A stretch of 42,628 nt of DNA, from NCBI GenBank assembly GCA_031549885.1, contig JAVBPD010000028.1, positions 1-42,628 on the forward strand, read 5' to 3'. Origin of the DNA: WQUF01 sp031549885. Its GTDB lineage: Bacteria; Bacillota; Clostridia; Clostridiales; Clostridiaceae. A program made the translations under genes and the position numbers. Below, one piece after another: positions 1-8,560 of this stretch; position 1 is the first letter of the stretch; each line of letters starts with the position of its first letter. Under the pieces are notes generated by a model. That model was not told the origin of the DNA. It searched no databases and saw nothing but the letters and a program-made list of their open reading frames with translations.

Positions 1-516
1 TTTTTTATTTTTAGTGAGAATTTCATCGAGTAAGAATATGGATTTTATTAGATTTTCTCTTGAGATTTTTCTGTATTTTAAATTTGTAGAGATGATTATA
101 CTTTGAATTAGGCTAGGGCTTGTTTTGCTATCTAATATTATGCAAGGAACAGATAAGAATCTATCATCTTTGCTGTTTTTATAAAGGCTACGCAGTGCTA
201 GGAGCCTGCTGCGGCCACTTACTACTGTATATTCGTTATCACTTTCATTTTTTATTACAAGAAGGGGATTAATTATTGAAAAATGCTCAATAGATGAAAT
301 AAGGTCTAAAAATTCCTCATTATCTGGATAATCAAAAAAATTAATAGAAGGGTCAATTTCCACAAGATTGTTTAAATTTATAAATTCTATGGTGTTTGAA
401 TATTTAATTGTATCAGTTAAAATTAATTCTTTTCTAATTTCATCATGGCTTTTTAAATTTTCTAACTCAATATCAAGGTTTAAATCTTCTATATTAATTT
501 CATATTCATTATTCAT
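1..516 (-). CDS. ParB-like nuclease-domain protein (3' end cut by window edge)
   Basis: The frame is open from an ATG at 514-516 to the window edge (172 codons, no stop), so the C-terminus is missing. A GGAGTG ribosome binding site lies 8 bases before the ATG. Residues about 60-115 read like a ParB/Spo0J N-terminal domain: PLLVIKNESDNEYTVVSG, then RSRLLALRSLY, then VPCIIL. This is the family pattern of a predicted strand, a (S/A)GxxRLxA helix and a conserved V-P-x-I. Family members bind DNA or nucleotides (CTP switch) and act in partition or in mobile-element regulation. Nothing here shows a partner ParA. It could be a chromosomal ParB paralogue or an element-borne regulator; the sequence cannot decide. 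The family call is fairly firm, the role is not. Confidence 0.7.
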   Translation of the reverse strand, partial: MNNEYEINIEDLNLDIELENLKSHDEIRKELILTDTIKYSNTIEFINLNNLVEIDPSINFFDYPDNEEFLDLISSIEHFSIINPLLVIKNESDNEYTVVSGRSRLLALRSLYKNSKDDRFLSVPCIILDSKTSPSLIQSIIISTNLKYRKISRENLIKSIFLLDEILTKNKK

Positions 517-577
517 TTTTACACTCCGCAAAATTATATGTACTTAATGTTTATGAAGTTATTTATAAATATATAAC

Positions 578-613
578 AAAAATTCGCAATTAATTTAAAA
601 ATTGCGAATTTTT
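578..613. terminator. Bidirectional hairpin terminator after hbd
   Basis: An 11-bp perfect stem (AATTCGCAATT / AATTGCGAATT), extended by flanking A and T runs on both sides, with an 8-base loop. It sits 17 bases past the hbd stop and faces the start of the ParB-like gene. The A/T runs on both sides allow termination in either direction; it most likely ends the leftward crt-thl-hbd transcript. Confidence 0.75.
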
Positions 614-629
614 ATTATGCATCTATGTA

Positions 630-1484
630 TTAGCTTTTATAATCGTAAAACCCTTTGCCGCTCTTTTTACCAAGCCATCCAGCTTTCACATATTGTCTCA
701 AAAGTGGACAAGGACGATATTTTGAATCACAATATCCATTATACATGATTTCTAAAATATAAAGCACAGTATCAAGCCCTATGAAATCTGCAAGTTCAAG
801 TGGTCCCATAGGATGATTCATTCCAAGCTTCATAACAGTGTCTACATCTTTTATGCTTGCAATATTTTCATAAACACAATAAATAGCTTCATTTATCATT
901 ACTTGTAGCACTCTATTTGAAACAAAACCTGGAAAATCTTTAACTTCCACAGGAGTTTTCCCCATTTTTTGACTTAAGTCATAAACAACTTCTTTAGTCT
1001 CATCAGAGGTTGCAATTCCCCTAATAACTTCAACAAGCTTCATAACAGGAACTGGGTTCATAAAATGCATTCCAATTACCTTTTCAGGGCGCTTAGTAAA
1101 TGCAGCAATTTCAGTAATAGGAAGTGAAGATGTGTTTGAAGCAAGTATTGCATGCTCTGGTGCAACTTCATCTAGAGTTTTAAAAACCTTAGCTTTTAAA
1201 TCCATATTTTCAATTATAGCTTCTACTACTAAATCACAATCTTTCGCATCTTCTAATTTATCAGATAAAATTAAATTGGAAAGAGTGCTATTTTTATTTT
1301 CTTCAGTTAACTTTCCTTTAGCAATGCCCTTATCAAGAAGCGATTCAATAAATTTTTTTCTTTTTTCAACTATTGACATATCAATATCATTTAATAATGT
1401 TTTAATTCCAGTTTGAGCAGCAACCTGGGCTATTCCTCCGCCCATTTGCCCTGCACCAACAACCATTATCTTTTTAATTTCCAT
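630..1484 (-). CDS. hbd: 3-hydroxybutyryl-CoA dehydrogenase
   Basis: Reduces acetoacetyl-CoA to 3-hydroxybutyryl-CoA with NAD(P)H, the second step of the cytoplasmic acetyl-CoA-to-butyryl-CoA route. The 284-residue length matches the clostridial enzymes. The Rossmann motif GAGQMGGGIAQ starts at residue 10. Catalytic and binding residues of the family are visible: S119 in ASNTSS, H140 in GMHFMNPVP and N190 in GFVSNRV, followed by the C-terminal NHPMGPLELADFIGLD dimerisation domain. The start is supported by AAAGGAG seven bases upstream. It is the last gene of a leftward crt-thl-hbd operon, 17 bases after thl, and is followed by a strong hairpin. In many Clostridium species hbd sits in one operon with crt, bcd and etf; here it is split from bcd-etf. 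Confidence 0.96.
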   Translation of the reverse strand: MEIKKIMVVGAGQMGGGIAQVAAQTGIKTLLNDIDMSIVEKRKKFIESLLDKGIAKGKLTEENKNSTLSNLILSDKLEDAKDCDLVVEAIIENMDLKAKVFKTLDEVAPEHAILASNTSSLPITEIAAFTKRPEKVIGMHFMNPVPVMKLVEVIRGIATSDETKEVVYDLSQKMGKTPVEVKDFPGFVSNRVLQVMINEAIYCVYENIASIKDVDTVMKLGMNHPMGPLELADFIGLDTVLYILEIMYNGYCDSKYRPCPLLRQYVKAGWLGKKSGKGFYDYKS

Positions 1485-1501
1485 AAACTATTTCTCCTTT
1501 T

Positions 1502-2680
1502 TTAATCAACTTTAATCATAATAGCATCGCCTTGTGCAGCTCCACTGCATATACATGCTATTCCAATTCCGCCACCTCTTCTTCTTAATGCAAATACTAA
1601 ATGCATTAAAATCCTTGCACCACTTGCACCAATTGGATGGCCAAATGCAACAGCTCCACCATCTAAATTCACTTTTTTTGAATCCCAATTAGTTATCTTT
1701 CCGCTTGTAAGTGCAACTGCAGCAAAAGCTTCATTTACTTCAATTAAATCTACCTGATCTATGGTCATTCCCATTTTCTTTAAAAGCTTATTTGTAGAAA
1801 GCCCTGGAACTGTGGCTATATATGGTGCATCTTGAGACACTTCTTCATATCCTAAAATAGTTGCAAGAGGTTTAATTTCCATTTCTTTAGCCTTTTCCTC
1901 TGACATAAAGACAAGAGCTGCTGCCCCATCATTAACTCCAGGTGCATTTCCTGCAGTTATCGTGCCATCTTTTGAAAACACAGGAGAAAGTTTTGCTAAA
2001 GCTTCCATAGATGTATCTTTTCTTGGACATTCATCCTTATCAATTTTAATGATCTTTCCCTTTTGTTTTACTTCTACAGGAATAATTTCATCATCAAGGC
2101 GACCATTTTCCATTGCATCTACAGCATATTGATGGCTTCTTAAAGCCCATTCATCTTGCTCTTCCCTAGATATTCCGTATTCTTTAGCAACATTTGAACC
2201 ATGAGTTGCCATATGTACATCATAAAATGAACACCAAAGCCCATCATGTATCATTAAATCTATAACTTCAGCATTCATCATTTTAGCGCCAAATCTCATT
2301 TTAGGAAGGGCATAAGGTGCGTTTGACATGCTTTCCATACCACCTGCAACCACTATATCAGACATATTTGTAGCTATTCTCATTCTAGCTAAACTTGCCC
2401 CAATTATACCTGATGAGCAAACTTTATTTACAGTAATAGAAGGAGTTTCCCATGGAAGCCCTGCCTTAAAGCACGCTTGCCTTGAAGGAATCTGTCCACA
2501 TCCTCCTTGAAGCACTTGCCCCATATAAACATAGTCAACTGAATCTAAAGGTAAATTAGAACGATTTAAAGCTTCTTTAATTACAAGTCCACCTAAATCT
2601 ACAGCTTTAAAGTCCTTAAGCCCTCCACCAAATTTCCCAAAAGGCGTTCTAGCTGCACCTACAATAACAGTTTCTCTCAT
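1502..2680 (-). CDS. thl: Acetyl-CoA C-acetyltransferase (thiolase)
   Basis: Condenses two acetyl-CoA to acetoacetyl-CoA, the entry step to C4 acids. It is 392 residues, the usual length of a biosynthetic thiolase. The acyl-accepting cysteine is C88 (NKVCSSG). The GGAVAFGHPIGASG motif carries H348, and the second active-site cysteine is C378 (CICSGAAQGD). The EVNEAFA motif supplies the oxyanion asparagine. AAAGGAGGT lies six bases before the ATG. It lies between crt and hbd with gaps of 14 and 17 bases, so the three are surely co-transcribed. In many clostridia thl is monocistronic; joining it to crt and hbd gives one transcript for acetyl-CoA to crotonyl-CoA. Confidence 0.96.
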   Translation of the reverse strand: MRETVIVGAARTPFGKFGGGLKDFKAVDLGGLVIKEALNRSNLPLDSVDYVYMGQVLQGGCGQIPSRQACFKAGLPWETPSITVNKVCSSGIIGASLARMRIATNMSDIVVAGGMESMSNAPYALPKMRFGAKMMNAEVIDLMIHDGLWCSFYDVHMATHGSNVAKEYGISREEQDEWALRSHQYAVDAMENGRLDDEIIPVEVKQKGKIIKIDKDECPRKDTSMEALAKLSPVFSKDGTITAGNAPGVNDGAAALVFMSEEKAKEMEIKPLATILGYEEVSQDAPYIATVPGLSTNKLLKKMGMTIDQVDLIEVNEAFAAVALTSGKITNWDSKKVNLDGGAVAFGHPIGASGARILMHLVFALRRRGGGIGIACICSGAAQGDAIMIKVD

Positions 2681-2694
2681 AAGTTTACCTCCTT

Positions 2695-3471
2695 TTATTT
2701 ATTTTTAAACGAAGTCACCTTGCGCTTTTCAACAAATGCTGTCATTCCTTCTCTTTGATCCTCTGTAGAAAAACATGTTCCGAAAATTTCCGCCTCATAA
2801 ATAAGAGCATCTCCCATATCACAATTCATTCCAACATTAACTGCGTCCTTACATTGCCTTACAGCAATTTGAGCGTTTTTAGTTATCTTTTTTGCAATAT
2901 TATAAGCTTCTTCCATGAGAGATTCTACAGGAACAACTTTGCTTATTAATTTAATTTTAAGCGCTTCATCTGCTGTAATTATATCACCAGTAAATAAAAG
3001 CTCCTTTGCTTTCTCAACTCCAACTATTCTAGGAAGCCTTTGAGTTCCACCAAATCCAGGTGTAACGCCAAGCCCTACTTCAGGTTGCCCAAATTTTGCT
3101 TTTTCAGATGCAATTCTAATATCACAGCTCATCGCAAGCTCACACCCACCACCTAGAGCAAATCCATTAATAGCAGCAATCACTGGTTTTGACATGTTTT
3201 CTATAGCAGAAAAAACACTATTTCCAAATTTCGACCAGCTCTTTGCCTCAATGCTATTCATGCACTGCATATAAGAAATATCTGCACCAGCAACAAATGC
3301 TTTACCTACACCTGTTAAAATAACAACATAAACATCCTCATCCTTTTCAGCCTCAGAAAATGCCTCTTTCATCATTTCAAGCATTTCCTTATTTAATGCA
3401 TTTAATGCTTCAGGCCTATTTATTGTCAAAGTTAAAATATGCTCATTTTTTTCTTTCAGTATTAAACTCAT
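2695..3471 (-). CDS. crt: Crotonase (3-hydroxybutyryl-CoA dehydratase)
   Basis: Dehydrates 3-hydroxybutyryl-CoA to crotonyl-CoA. It is 258 residues from the chosen ATG, typical of short-chain crotonases. The two catalytic glutamates are E111 (GGGCELAMSCD) and E131 (GQPEVGLGVTPGFGGTQ), and the oxyanion-hole segments are FVAGADI and ALGGG. A longer reading of 272 residues is possible, but the ATG at 3471 has GGAGGG 7 bases upstream and begins with the family-typical MSLILKE, so the 14 extra residues are rejected. First gene of the leftward operon. A catabolite-control-like sequence lies 24 bases upstream of its start. Confidence 0.95.
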   Translation of the reverse strand: MSLILKEKNEHILTLTINRPEALNALNKEMLEMMKEAFSEAEKDEDVYVVILTGVGKAFVAGADISYMQCMNSIEAKSWSKFGNSVFSAIENMSKPVIAAINGFALGGGCELAMSCDIRIASEKAKFGQPEVGLGVTPGFGGTQRLPRIVGVEKAKELLFTGDIITADEALKIKLISKVVPVESLMEEAYNIAKKITKNAQIAVRQCKDAVNVGMNCDMGDALIYEAEIFGTCFSTEDQREGMTAFVEKRKVTSFKNK

Positions 3472-3813
3472 AAATTCCCTCCTACAATATTTTCGAATAA
3501 CGTTTACAGGCAATGTTAAAACATATCTTTTTTAAAATATAATAAAGATATGCATGTTTTTATTCTACTATTATTGGCTCAAAATAAAAAGGGTAAAAGG
3601 ATAAATTATATAATATTTTAACTAGTTATTTAAAAGGTCTATATCTTCTTTTAGATATGAAAGTATGGTAGACTTAAATTATGAAAAATCTAAACTTCCA
3701 TTATTTAAATTTAAAAAATAAATATAAAATTTTAGAAGGGTGTGATAAAATCAACTTCCATAACGATTACATGTAAATGATTAACTAAAAATATTTTAAA
3801 TGAAAGGATATTA
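3472..3813. promoter_or_regulatory. Divergent control region between the two butyrate operons
   Basis: A gene-free stretch of 342 bases, very AT-rich, that must hold both leftward (crt) and rightward (CoA-transferase) promoters. I see TATAAT at 3609-3614 on the plus strand with no well-spaced -35 box. A 9-base direct repeat AACTTCCAT occurs at 3693-3701 and 3753-3761, 60 bases apart. No convincing Rex-type TTGTTAAnnnnnnTTAACAA site is present. The promoters are therefore not assigned. Confidence 0.45.
3495..3508 (-). promoter_or_regulatory. Possible cre (catabolite response) site
   Basis: On the minus strand this reads TGTAAACGTTATTC, close to the CcpA cre consensus TGWAARCGNTNWCA except at the last positions. 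It lies 24-37 bases upstream of crt, in the presumed 5' leader, where CcpA would act as a roadblock. Single site and imperfect, so only a candidate. Confidence 0.3.
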
Positions 3814-5121
3814 ATGATGGGATGGCAAGATATTTATAAATCTAAATGCGTTACTGCTAACGAAGCCGTGAAACATATTAAATCTTACGATAGGGTAGTA
3901 TTAAGTCATGCAAGTGCCGAGGCAAAGGTTATAATAGACGCTATGGTTGAAAATGCCAAAGCATATAAAGACGTTGAAATTATACATTTGCTCATGATGG
4001 GAGAAACAAAGTATTGTGAAAAAGGCATGGAAGAACATTTCCACCACAATGCCTTATTTTTAGGTAAATCAACTAGAGGTCCCTATGCGGAACATAGAGT
4101 AGATTTAACACCAATTAATTTTTCTAGAGTTCCTGAACTTCTTGCAACTACTCTTAAACCTGATGTTGCTATTGTAACTATGTCTCGTCCAGATAAACAC
4201 GGCTTCTGTAGTTTAGGCGCTGTAGTTGACTACAGCCGTGCTGCAGTTGATAATGCAAAATTAGTCATCGCTGAATTAAATGATAAAATGCCACGAACAT
4301 TTGGCGATTCAATGATCCACATATCCGATATAGACTTTATTGTTGAATCTTCACGCCTCCTTCCACAAATACCACCTGCAAAAGCTAATGAAATCGATCA
4401 AATGATTGCTGACCATTGCGTAAAACTTATTGATGATGGCTCTGTTATTCAAGTAGGTATAGGGGCAGTCCCTGATGCTGTTGTTACCGGACTTAAAGAT
4501 AAAAAAGACTTAGGTCTTCATTCTGAATTAGTAGGAGATGGCTTAATTGAACTTATAGATAGAGGAGTTATTAACAATAAATACAAAAAAATAAATAGAA
4601 ATAAATCTGTTATTGCCTTTGTCATGGGTACTCAATATACATATGAATATGTTGATGATAATCCATCTTTTGAGCTTATGCCAGTAGATTACGTTAATAA
4701 TCCTTTCATTATAAGCCAAAACGATAATATGGTTTCCATTAATGCTGGTGTTCAAGTAGATTTAATGGGGCAAGTTTGCTCTGAAGCTGCTGGCCTTAGA
4801 CAATTAAGCGCTATAGGTGGCCAACTTGATTTTGTACGTGGTGCTACTATGTCTAAAGGTGGTAAATCTATTTTAGTTCTTGCATCTACAGCACAAAAAG
4901 GTAAAATCTCTAAAATAGTGCCATTTATCGATGAAGGCTCTGCAGTAAGTGTACCAAGGCATGATGTTGACTATATTGTAACAGAATATGGAGCTGTGAA
5001 GCTTCGTCATCGTACATTAAAAGACAGAGCTAAGCTTCTCATAAGTATTGCTCATCCTGATTTCAGAAAAGAGCTAGAATATGAATTTGAAAGACGATTC
5101 GGATGTAAAATAACTGATTAA
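3814..5121 (+). CDS. Butyryl-CoA:acetate / 4-hydroxybutyrate CoA-transferase family protein
   Basis: Belongs to the AbfT/Cat2-like class I CoA-transferases, which move CoA between acyl-CoA and acetate through a glutamyl-CoA thioester. It is 435 residues, full length for the family. The active-site glutamate E238 lies in LGLHSELVGDG, at the same number as in the characterised 4-hydroxybutyrate CoA-transferase. The VGIGAVPDAV, AAGLRQLSAIGGQLDFVRGA and TEYGAVKLRHRTLKDRA blocks are present. It is followed 29 bases later by etfB, etfA and bcd, so it most probably releases butyrate from butyryl-CoA while making acetyl-CoA. A 4-hydroxybutyrate or other acyl substrate cannot be excluded from sequence. 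First gene of the rightward operon. Confidence 0.88.
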   Translation: MMGWQDIYKSKCVTANEAVKHIKSYDRVVLSHASAEAKVIIDAMVENAKAYKDVEIIHLLMMGETKYCEKGMEEHFHHNALFLGKSTRGPYAEHRVDLTPINFSRVPELLATTLKPDVAIVTMSRPDKHGFCSLGAVVDYSRAAVDNAKLVIAELNDKMPRTFGDSMIHISDIDFIVESSRLLPQIPPAKANEIDQMIADHCVKLIDDGSVIQVGIGAVPDAVVTGLKDKKDLGLHSELVGDGLIELIDRGVINNKYKKINRNKSVIAFVMGTQYTYEYVDDNPSFELMPVDYVNNPFIISQNDNMVSINAGVQVDLMGQVCSEAAGLRQLSAIGGQLDFVRGATMSKGGKSILVLASTAQKGKISKIVPFIDEGSAVSVPRHDVDYIVTEYGAVKLRHRTLKDRAKLLISIAHPDFRKELEYEFERRFGCKITD

Positions 5122-5150
5122 ATTTAAATAATAGATAAAGGAAGATGGAT

Positions 5151-5939
5151 ATGAAAATTATAGTATGTATGAAACAAGTACCAGATACTACAGAGGTTAA
5201 GCTTGACCCTGTTACCAATACCCTTATAAGAGAAGGTGTTCCTAGTATCATAAATCCAGATGATAAAGCTGGCATTGAAGCTGCGCTTTTATTAAAAGAG
5301 AAAACTAATGGCCATGTTACAGCTTTATGCATGGGACCTCCTCAAGCAGATGTTGCCCTTCGTGAAGCACTTGCTATGGGATGTGATAAAGCTATACTTG
5401 TTACAGATAGAGCATTTGGTGGAGCAGATACTTGGGCTACATCCTCCACTATAGCTGCAGCTATTAAAAAGTTAGATTATGATGTTATCTTTACCGGAAG
5501 GCAGGCAATAGATGGAGACACAGCTCAAGTAGGGCCACAGCTTGCAGAGCACCTCCATATTCCTCAAGTAACCTATGCTGAAGAGGTTGAACTTGAAGAT
5601 GATAAACTTATTGTTAAAAGACAATTTGAAGATAGATACCACATTATTGAGGTTAAAACCCCTTGCCTTATTACTTCCTTAAGCCAGTTAGCTGTGCCAA
5701 GATATATGAGTATAGCTGGCATATATAATGCATATAAAACCGAAATAGAAAAATGGACTTTAAAAGATTTAGAAGATACAATTGATATTTCAAATATTGG
5801 TTTAAAAGGCTCACCTACAAGAGTAATACGCTCCTTTACAAAAGCTGGAAAATCAAAAGGAGTGCTTCATAGCAACATATCAACAGATGATGCAGTGGAT
5901 ATCATTTGCAAAAAATTACAAGAAAGATATTTGATATAA
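5151..5939 (+). CDS. etfB: Electron transfer flavoprotein subunit beta
   Basis: Smaller subunit of the cytoplasmic Etf that, with butyryl-CoA dehydrogenase, couples crotonyl-CoA reduction by NADH to ferredoxin reduction in clostridia (electron bifurcation). From the ATG at 5151 it has 262 residues and starts MKIIVCMKQVPDT, the classic EtfB opening. An ATG two codons earlier abuts the AAGGAAG ribosome binding site and so is unlikely to be used. ALAMGCDKAILVTDRAF and FTGRQAIDGDTAQVGPQLAEHL are typical nucleotide-fold segments. Stop and next start are 10 bases apart, indicating tight coupling with etfA. Confidence 0.95.
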   Translation: MKIIVCMKQVPDTTEVKLDPVTNTLIREGVPSIINPDDKAGIEAALLLKEKTNGHVTALCMGPPQADVALREALAMGCDKAILVTDRAFGGADTWATSSTIAAAIKKLDYDVIFTGRQAIDGDTAQVGPQLAEHLHIPQVTYAEEVELEDDKLIVKRQFEDRYHIIEVKTPCLITSLSQLAVPRYMSIAGIYNAYKTEIEKWTLKDLEDTIDISNIGLKGSPTRVIRSFTKAGKSKGVLHSNISTDDAVDIICKKLQERYLI

Positions 5940-5949
5940 GGAGAAAATT

Positions 5950-6942
5950 ATGAGCAAAGATATTTTTGTTTTTATTGAACAAAGAGATGGAGAGATCCAA
6001 AAGGTAGGACTTGAATTAATAGGAAAAGCTCGTGAACTTGCTGAAAAATTAAACCAAAAAGTTGTTGGTGTTATGTTAGGCAATAATATTAAAGATAAAG
6101 CTCAAAATTTAATTAGTTTTGGTGCAGATAAAGTGCTTGTTGTGGATGATCCTATATTGCAAGAGTATATGACAGAGCCCTATGCTAAGGCAGTAAATAA
6201 AATTATAAAGGATTTTGATCCAGAAATACTTTTATATGGAGCAACTTCTATAGGAAGAGATTTAGCCCCTAGAATTGCATCAAGAGTGCATACAGGCCTC
6301 ACTGCAGACTGCACTAAACTTGAAATTGATGATGAAACTAAACTCCTCCTTATGACAAGGCCAGCCTTTGGCGGAAATATCATGGCAACTATTCTTTGTG
6401 AAAAGTTTAGACCACAAATGGCAACTGTAAGACCTGGCGTAATGAAATCGCTTGAAAAAGATGAAAGTAGAACTGGAGATATTGAAATTATCAATATAGA
6501 TTTTGACGATTCGGATAAAACCGTTATCATAAGAGAAGTTTCAAAAGCTTCTAAAAAGTCTGTCGATATTACAGAAGCCCCTATTTTAGTATCTGGAGGC
6601 CGTGGTATTGGAAATAAGGAAGCTTTTAGCACTTTAAAGGAGCTTGCCGATGTCTTAGGTGGAGAAATATCTTCATCAAGAGCTAATGTGGATGCTGGAT
6701 GGATTGAGCAATCTCGCCAAGTTGGTCAAACAGGAAAAACAGTAAGGCCTAATCTATATTTAGCCTGTGGCATATCTGGAGCTATTCAACATCTTGCTGG
6801 AATGGAAGATTCTGAATATATTATTGCAATTAATAAGGATGAAGGTGCACCAATATTTGAAATTGCAGATTTAGGAATTGTTGGAGATGTTAAGGTTATA
6901 GTTCCAAAACTTATAGATATGATTAAAAAATTTAAAAATTAA
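5950..6942 (+). CDS. etfA: Electron transfer flavoprotein subunit alpha
   Basis: Larger Etf subunit. It is 330 residues, without the N-terminal ferredoxin domain seen in some EtfA proteins. The N-terminal half is the nucleotide-binding-like domain. The C-terminal FAD domain starts near residue 215 with VSGGRGIG and continues with SSRANVDAGWIEQSRQVGQTG, PNLYLACGISGAIQHLAGM and INKDEGAPIFEIADLGIVGD, all FAD-contacting signatures. Placed between etfB and bcd, so the Etf-Bcd complex is made from one transcript. Confidence 0.95.
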   Translation: MSKDIFVFIEQRDGEIQKVGLELIGKARELAEKLNQKVVGVMLGNNIKDKAQNLISFGADKVLVVDDPILQEYMTEPYAKAVNKIIKDFDPEILLYGATSIGRDLAPRIASRVHTGLTADCTKLEIDDETKLLLMTRPAFGGNIMATILCEKFRPQMATVRPGVMKSLEKDESRTGDIEIINIDFDDSDKTVIIREVSKASKKSVDITEAPILVSGGRGIGNKEAFSTLKELADVLGGEISSSRANVDAGWIEQSRQVGQTGKTVRPNLYLACGISGAIQHLAGMEDSEYIIAINKDEGAPIFEIADLGIVGDVKVIVPKLIDMIKKFKN

Positions 6943-6958
6943 TTTATGGAGGCTTAAT

Positions 6959-8098
6959 ATGGATTTTAGTTTATCAAAAGAGCAAGAATTAGCAATTCAA
7001 ATGGTCAGAGAGTTTACTGACAAGGAAATAAAGCCATACATACAAGAAATGGACGAAAATGAAAAGATGATAGATGGTTTACAAGAGAAAATGGCTAAAG
7101 TAGGCTTATTTGGAATACCCATGCCTGTTGAAGTAGGTGGATGTGGTGGAGATTATCTTACTAATGCAATTTGCGTTGAAGAAATTGCAAAGGTATGTCC
7201 TGCTGTTGCAGTTTCAATATCAGTGCATTCATCTTTAATTTTGTCAGGACTTTATCAGTTTGGAAATAAAGATCAAATAGAAAAATATATGAAAGATTTA
7301 TGTTCTGGAAAAAGAGTAGGTGCTTTTGCTTTGACTGAAGCTGGAGCTGGATCTGATGCTTCTGGTCAACAAACAACAGCTACAAAAGATGGGGATAATT
7401 ATATTTTAAATGGAACTAAGATGTTTATTACAACTACATTTGCAGATATTTTTTTAGTAGCATGTATGACTAATAAAGCCTTAGGCAAAAAAGGCATGTC
7501 TATATTTTTAATTGAAGCAGGAACCCCAGGCTTTACAATCGGTAGACATGAGAAAAAAATGGGGCAAAGAGCTTCTTCAACTTGCGAATTAATATTTGAA
7601 AATTGTGCAGTTCCAGCTGCTAATATGCTTGGTCAAGAAGGAAAAGGTTTAGGTATATTTTTAAATCTCTTAGGTGGCGGAAGAATTTCAATTGGAGCCC
7701 TAGCAATTGGCATCGCACAAGGCGCAATTGATGAAACCATAAAGTATGTTAAAGAAAGAAAACAATTTGGTAAACCTATTTCATTTTTCCAAAATACTCA
7801 ATTTAAATTAGCGGAGATGCAAACCAAAACTGATTGTGCAAGGCTTATGGTTTATAAAGCAGCATGCTTAAAAGACCAAAATAAACCATATTTAAAAGAA
7901 GCTTCAATGGCAAAATACTTTGCTTCAGAAACAGCTAATGATGTAACTCGTTTAGCTGTACAATTTCATGGAGGATATGGATACACTAGAGAATATCCTG
8001 TTGAGCGCATGATGAGAGATGCTAAAATAACTGAGATTTATGAAGGAACTAATGAAATTCAAAAGATGGTTATCGCTGGATTAATTGGAGTAAAATAA
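6959..8098 (+). CDS. bcd: Butyryl-CoA dehydrogenase
   Basis: FAD enzyme reducing crotonyl-CoA to butyryl-CoA, in clostridia with Etf as partner. The 379 residues are the standard length of the short-chain acyl-CoA dehydrogenase family. FALTEAGAGSDASG (flavin/substrate contact), the HGGYGYTREYPVERMMRDAK segment and the catalytic base E362 in IYEGTNEIQ are all present. GGAGG lies 6 bases before the ATG. It is last in the operon and followed at once by a strong terminator. Placing bcd after etfA, with a CoA-transferase at the front, differs from the usual crt-bcd-etfB-etfA-hbd order. Confidence 0.95.
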   Translation: MDFSLSKEQELAIQMVREFTDKEIKPYIQEMDENEKMIDGLQEKMAKVGLFGIPMPVEVGGCGGDYLTNAICVEEIAKVCPAVAVSISVHSSLILSGLYQFGNKDQIEKYMKDLCSGKRVGAFALTEAGAGSDASGQQTTATKDGDNYILNGTKMFITTTFADIFLVACMTNKALGKKGMSIFLIEAGTPGFTIGRHEKKMGQRASSTCELIFENCAVPAANMLGQEGKGLGIFLNLLGGGRISIGALAIGIAQGAIDETIKYVKERKQFGKPISFFQNTQFKLAEMQTKTDCARLMVYKAACLKDQNKPYLKEASMAKYFASETANDVTRLAVQFHGGYGYTREYPVERMMRDAKITEIYEGTNEIQKMVIAGLIGVK

Positions 8099-8103
8099 TT
8101 TTT

Positions 8104-8133
8104 AAGCTGCCTAATTTTTTAGGTAGCTTTTTA
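8104..8133 (+). terminator. Rho-independent terminator after bcd
   Basis: Eleven-pair stem AAGCTGCCTAA / TTAGGTAGCTT (one G-U pair), 4-base T loop, followed by a T run. It lies a few bases beyond the bcd stop and closes the rightward butyrate operon. Confidence 0.9.
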
Positions 8134-8156
8134 TATACATTTGACGATTTGTTAAA

Positions 8157-8185
8157 TTGTATACATGATTTTTATATAGTATAAT
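8157..8185 (+). promoter_or_regulatory. Vegetative promoter for the coiled-coil gene
   Basis: TTGTAT, 17-base spacer, TATAAT, placed 54 bases before the start codon at 8239 and directly after the bcd terminator. Good sigma-A-type match. Confidence 0.65.
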
Positions 8186-8238
8186 ATATCATAGCAAGTT
8201 AAACAACTTGTTAATTAAATGCTAAAGGGGCCATTAAA

Positions 8239-8556
8239 ATGGAAGATGAAAAACTAACAAGTCTGCTAACAAAACTAGATACACGTCTAGAAAACATAGA
8301 GCAAAGCTTAAAGGAAAATAACCAACAAATAAATGGCATAGAGCAAAGTTTAAAAGAAACTAACAAACGAATAGACCACATGGAACAAGCTATAAACAAC
8401 AACATTATAAATATAAGTATGGAAATTATAGATAAAGTATATGATCTATTAATTAAAGAAATAAATGATAATAAAGATAAAATTGAATTTAATGAAAGAA
8501 TGTTGGCAAAATTACACATAGACTTAATACAAATAAAAGACAAACTTAAAAAATAA
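8239..8556 (+). CDS. Small coiled-coil protein of unknown function
   Basis: A 105-residue protein with no signal peptide or membrane segment. Residues 10-55 form an almost perfect amphipathic heptad pattern built on a repeated 17-residue unit (ENIEQSLKENNQQIN, then GIEQSLKETNKRID). A second helical stretch spans 60-105. AAAGGGG lies 8 bases before the ATG, and it has its own promoter and terminator, so it is a real single-gene transcript. Short proteins of this kind are common and uncharacterised in clostridia. A structural or partner-binding role through the coiled coil is the most that can be said. Confidence 0.75.
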   Translation: MEDEKLTSLLTKLDTRLENIEQSLKENNQQINGIEQSLKETNKRIDHMEQAINNNIINISMEIIDKVYDLLIKEINDNKDKIEFNERMLAKLHIDLIQIKDKLKK

Positions 8557-8560
8557 CACA

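Noticed and set aside
3472..3513. Fourteen-residue N-terminal extension of crotonase
   Set aside because: The internal ATG has a strong ribosome binding site and the family N-terminus; the extension would overlap that site.
3601..3640. Rex-like site TTTTAACTAGTTATT in the butyrate control region
   Set aside because: It lacks the TTGTTAA / TTAACAA half-site pattern, so only chance similarity.
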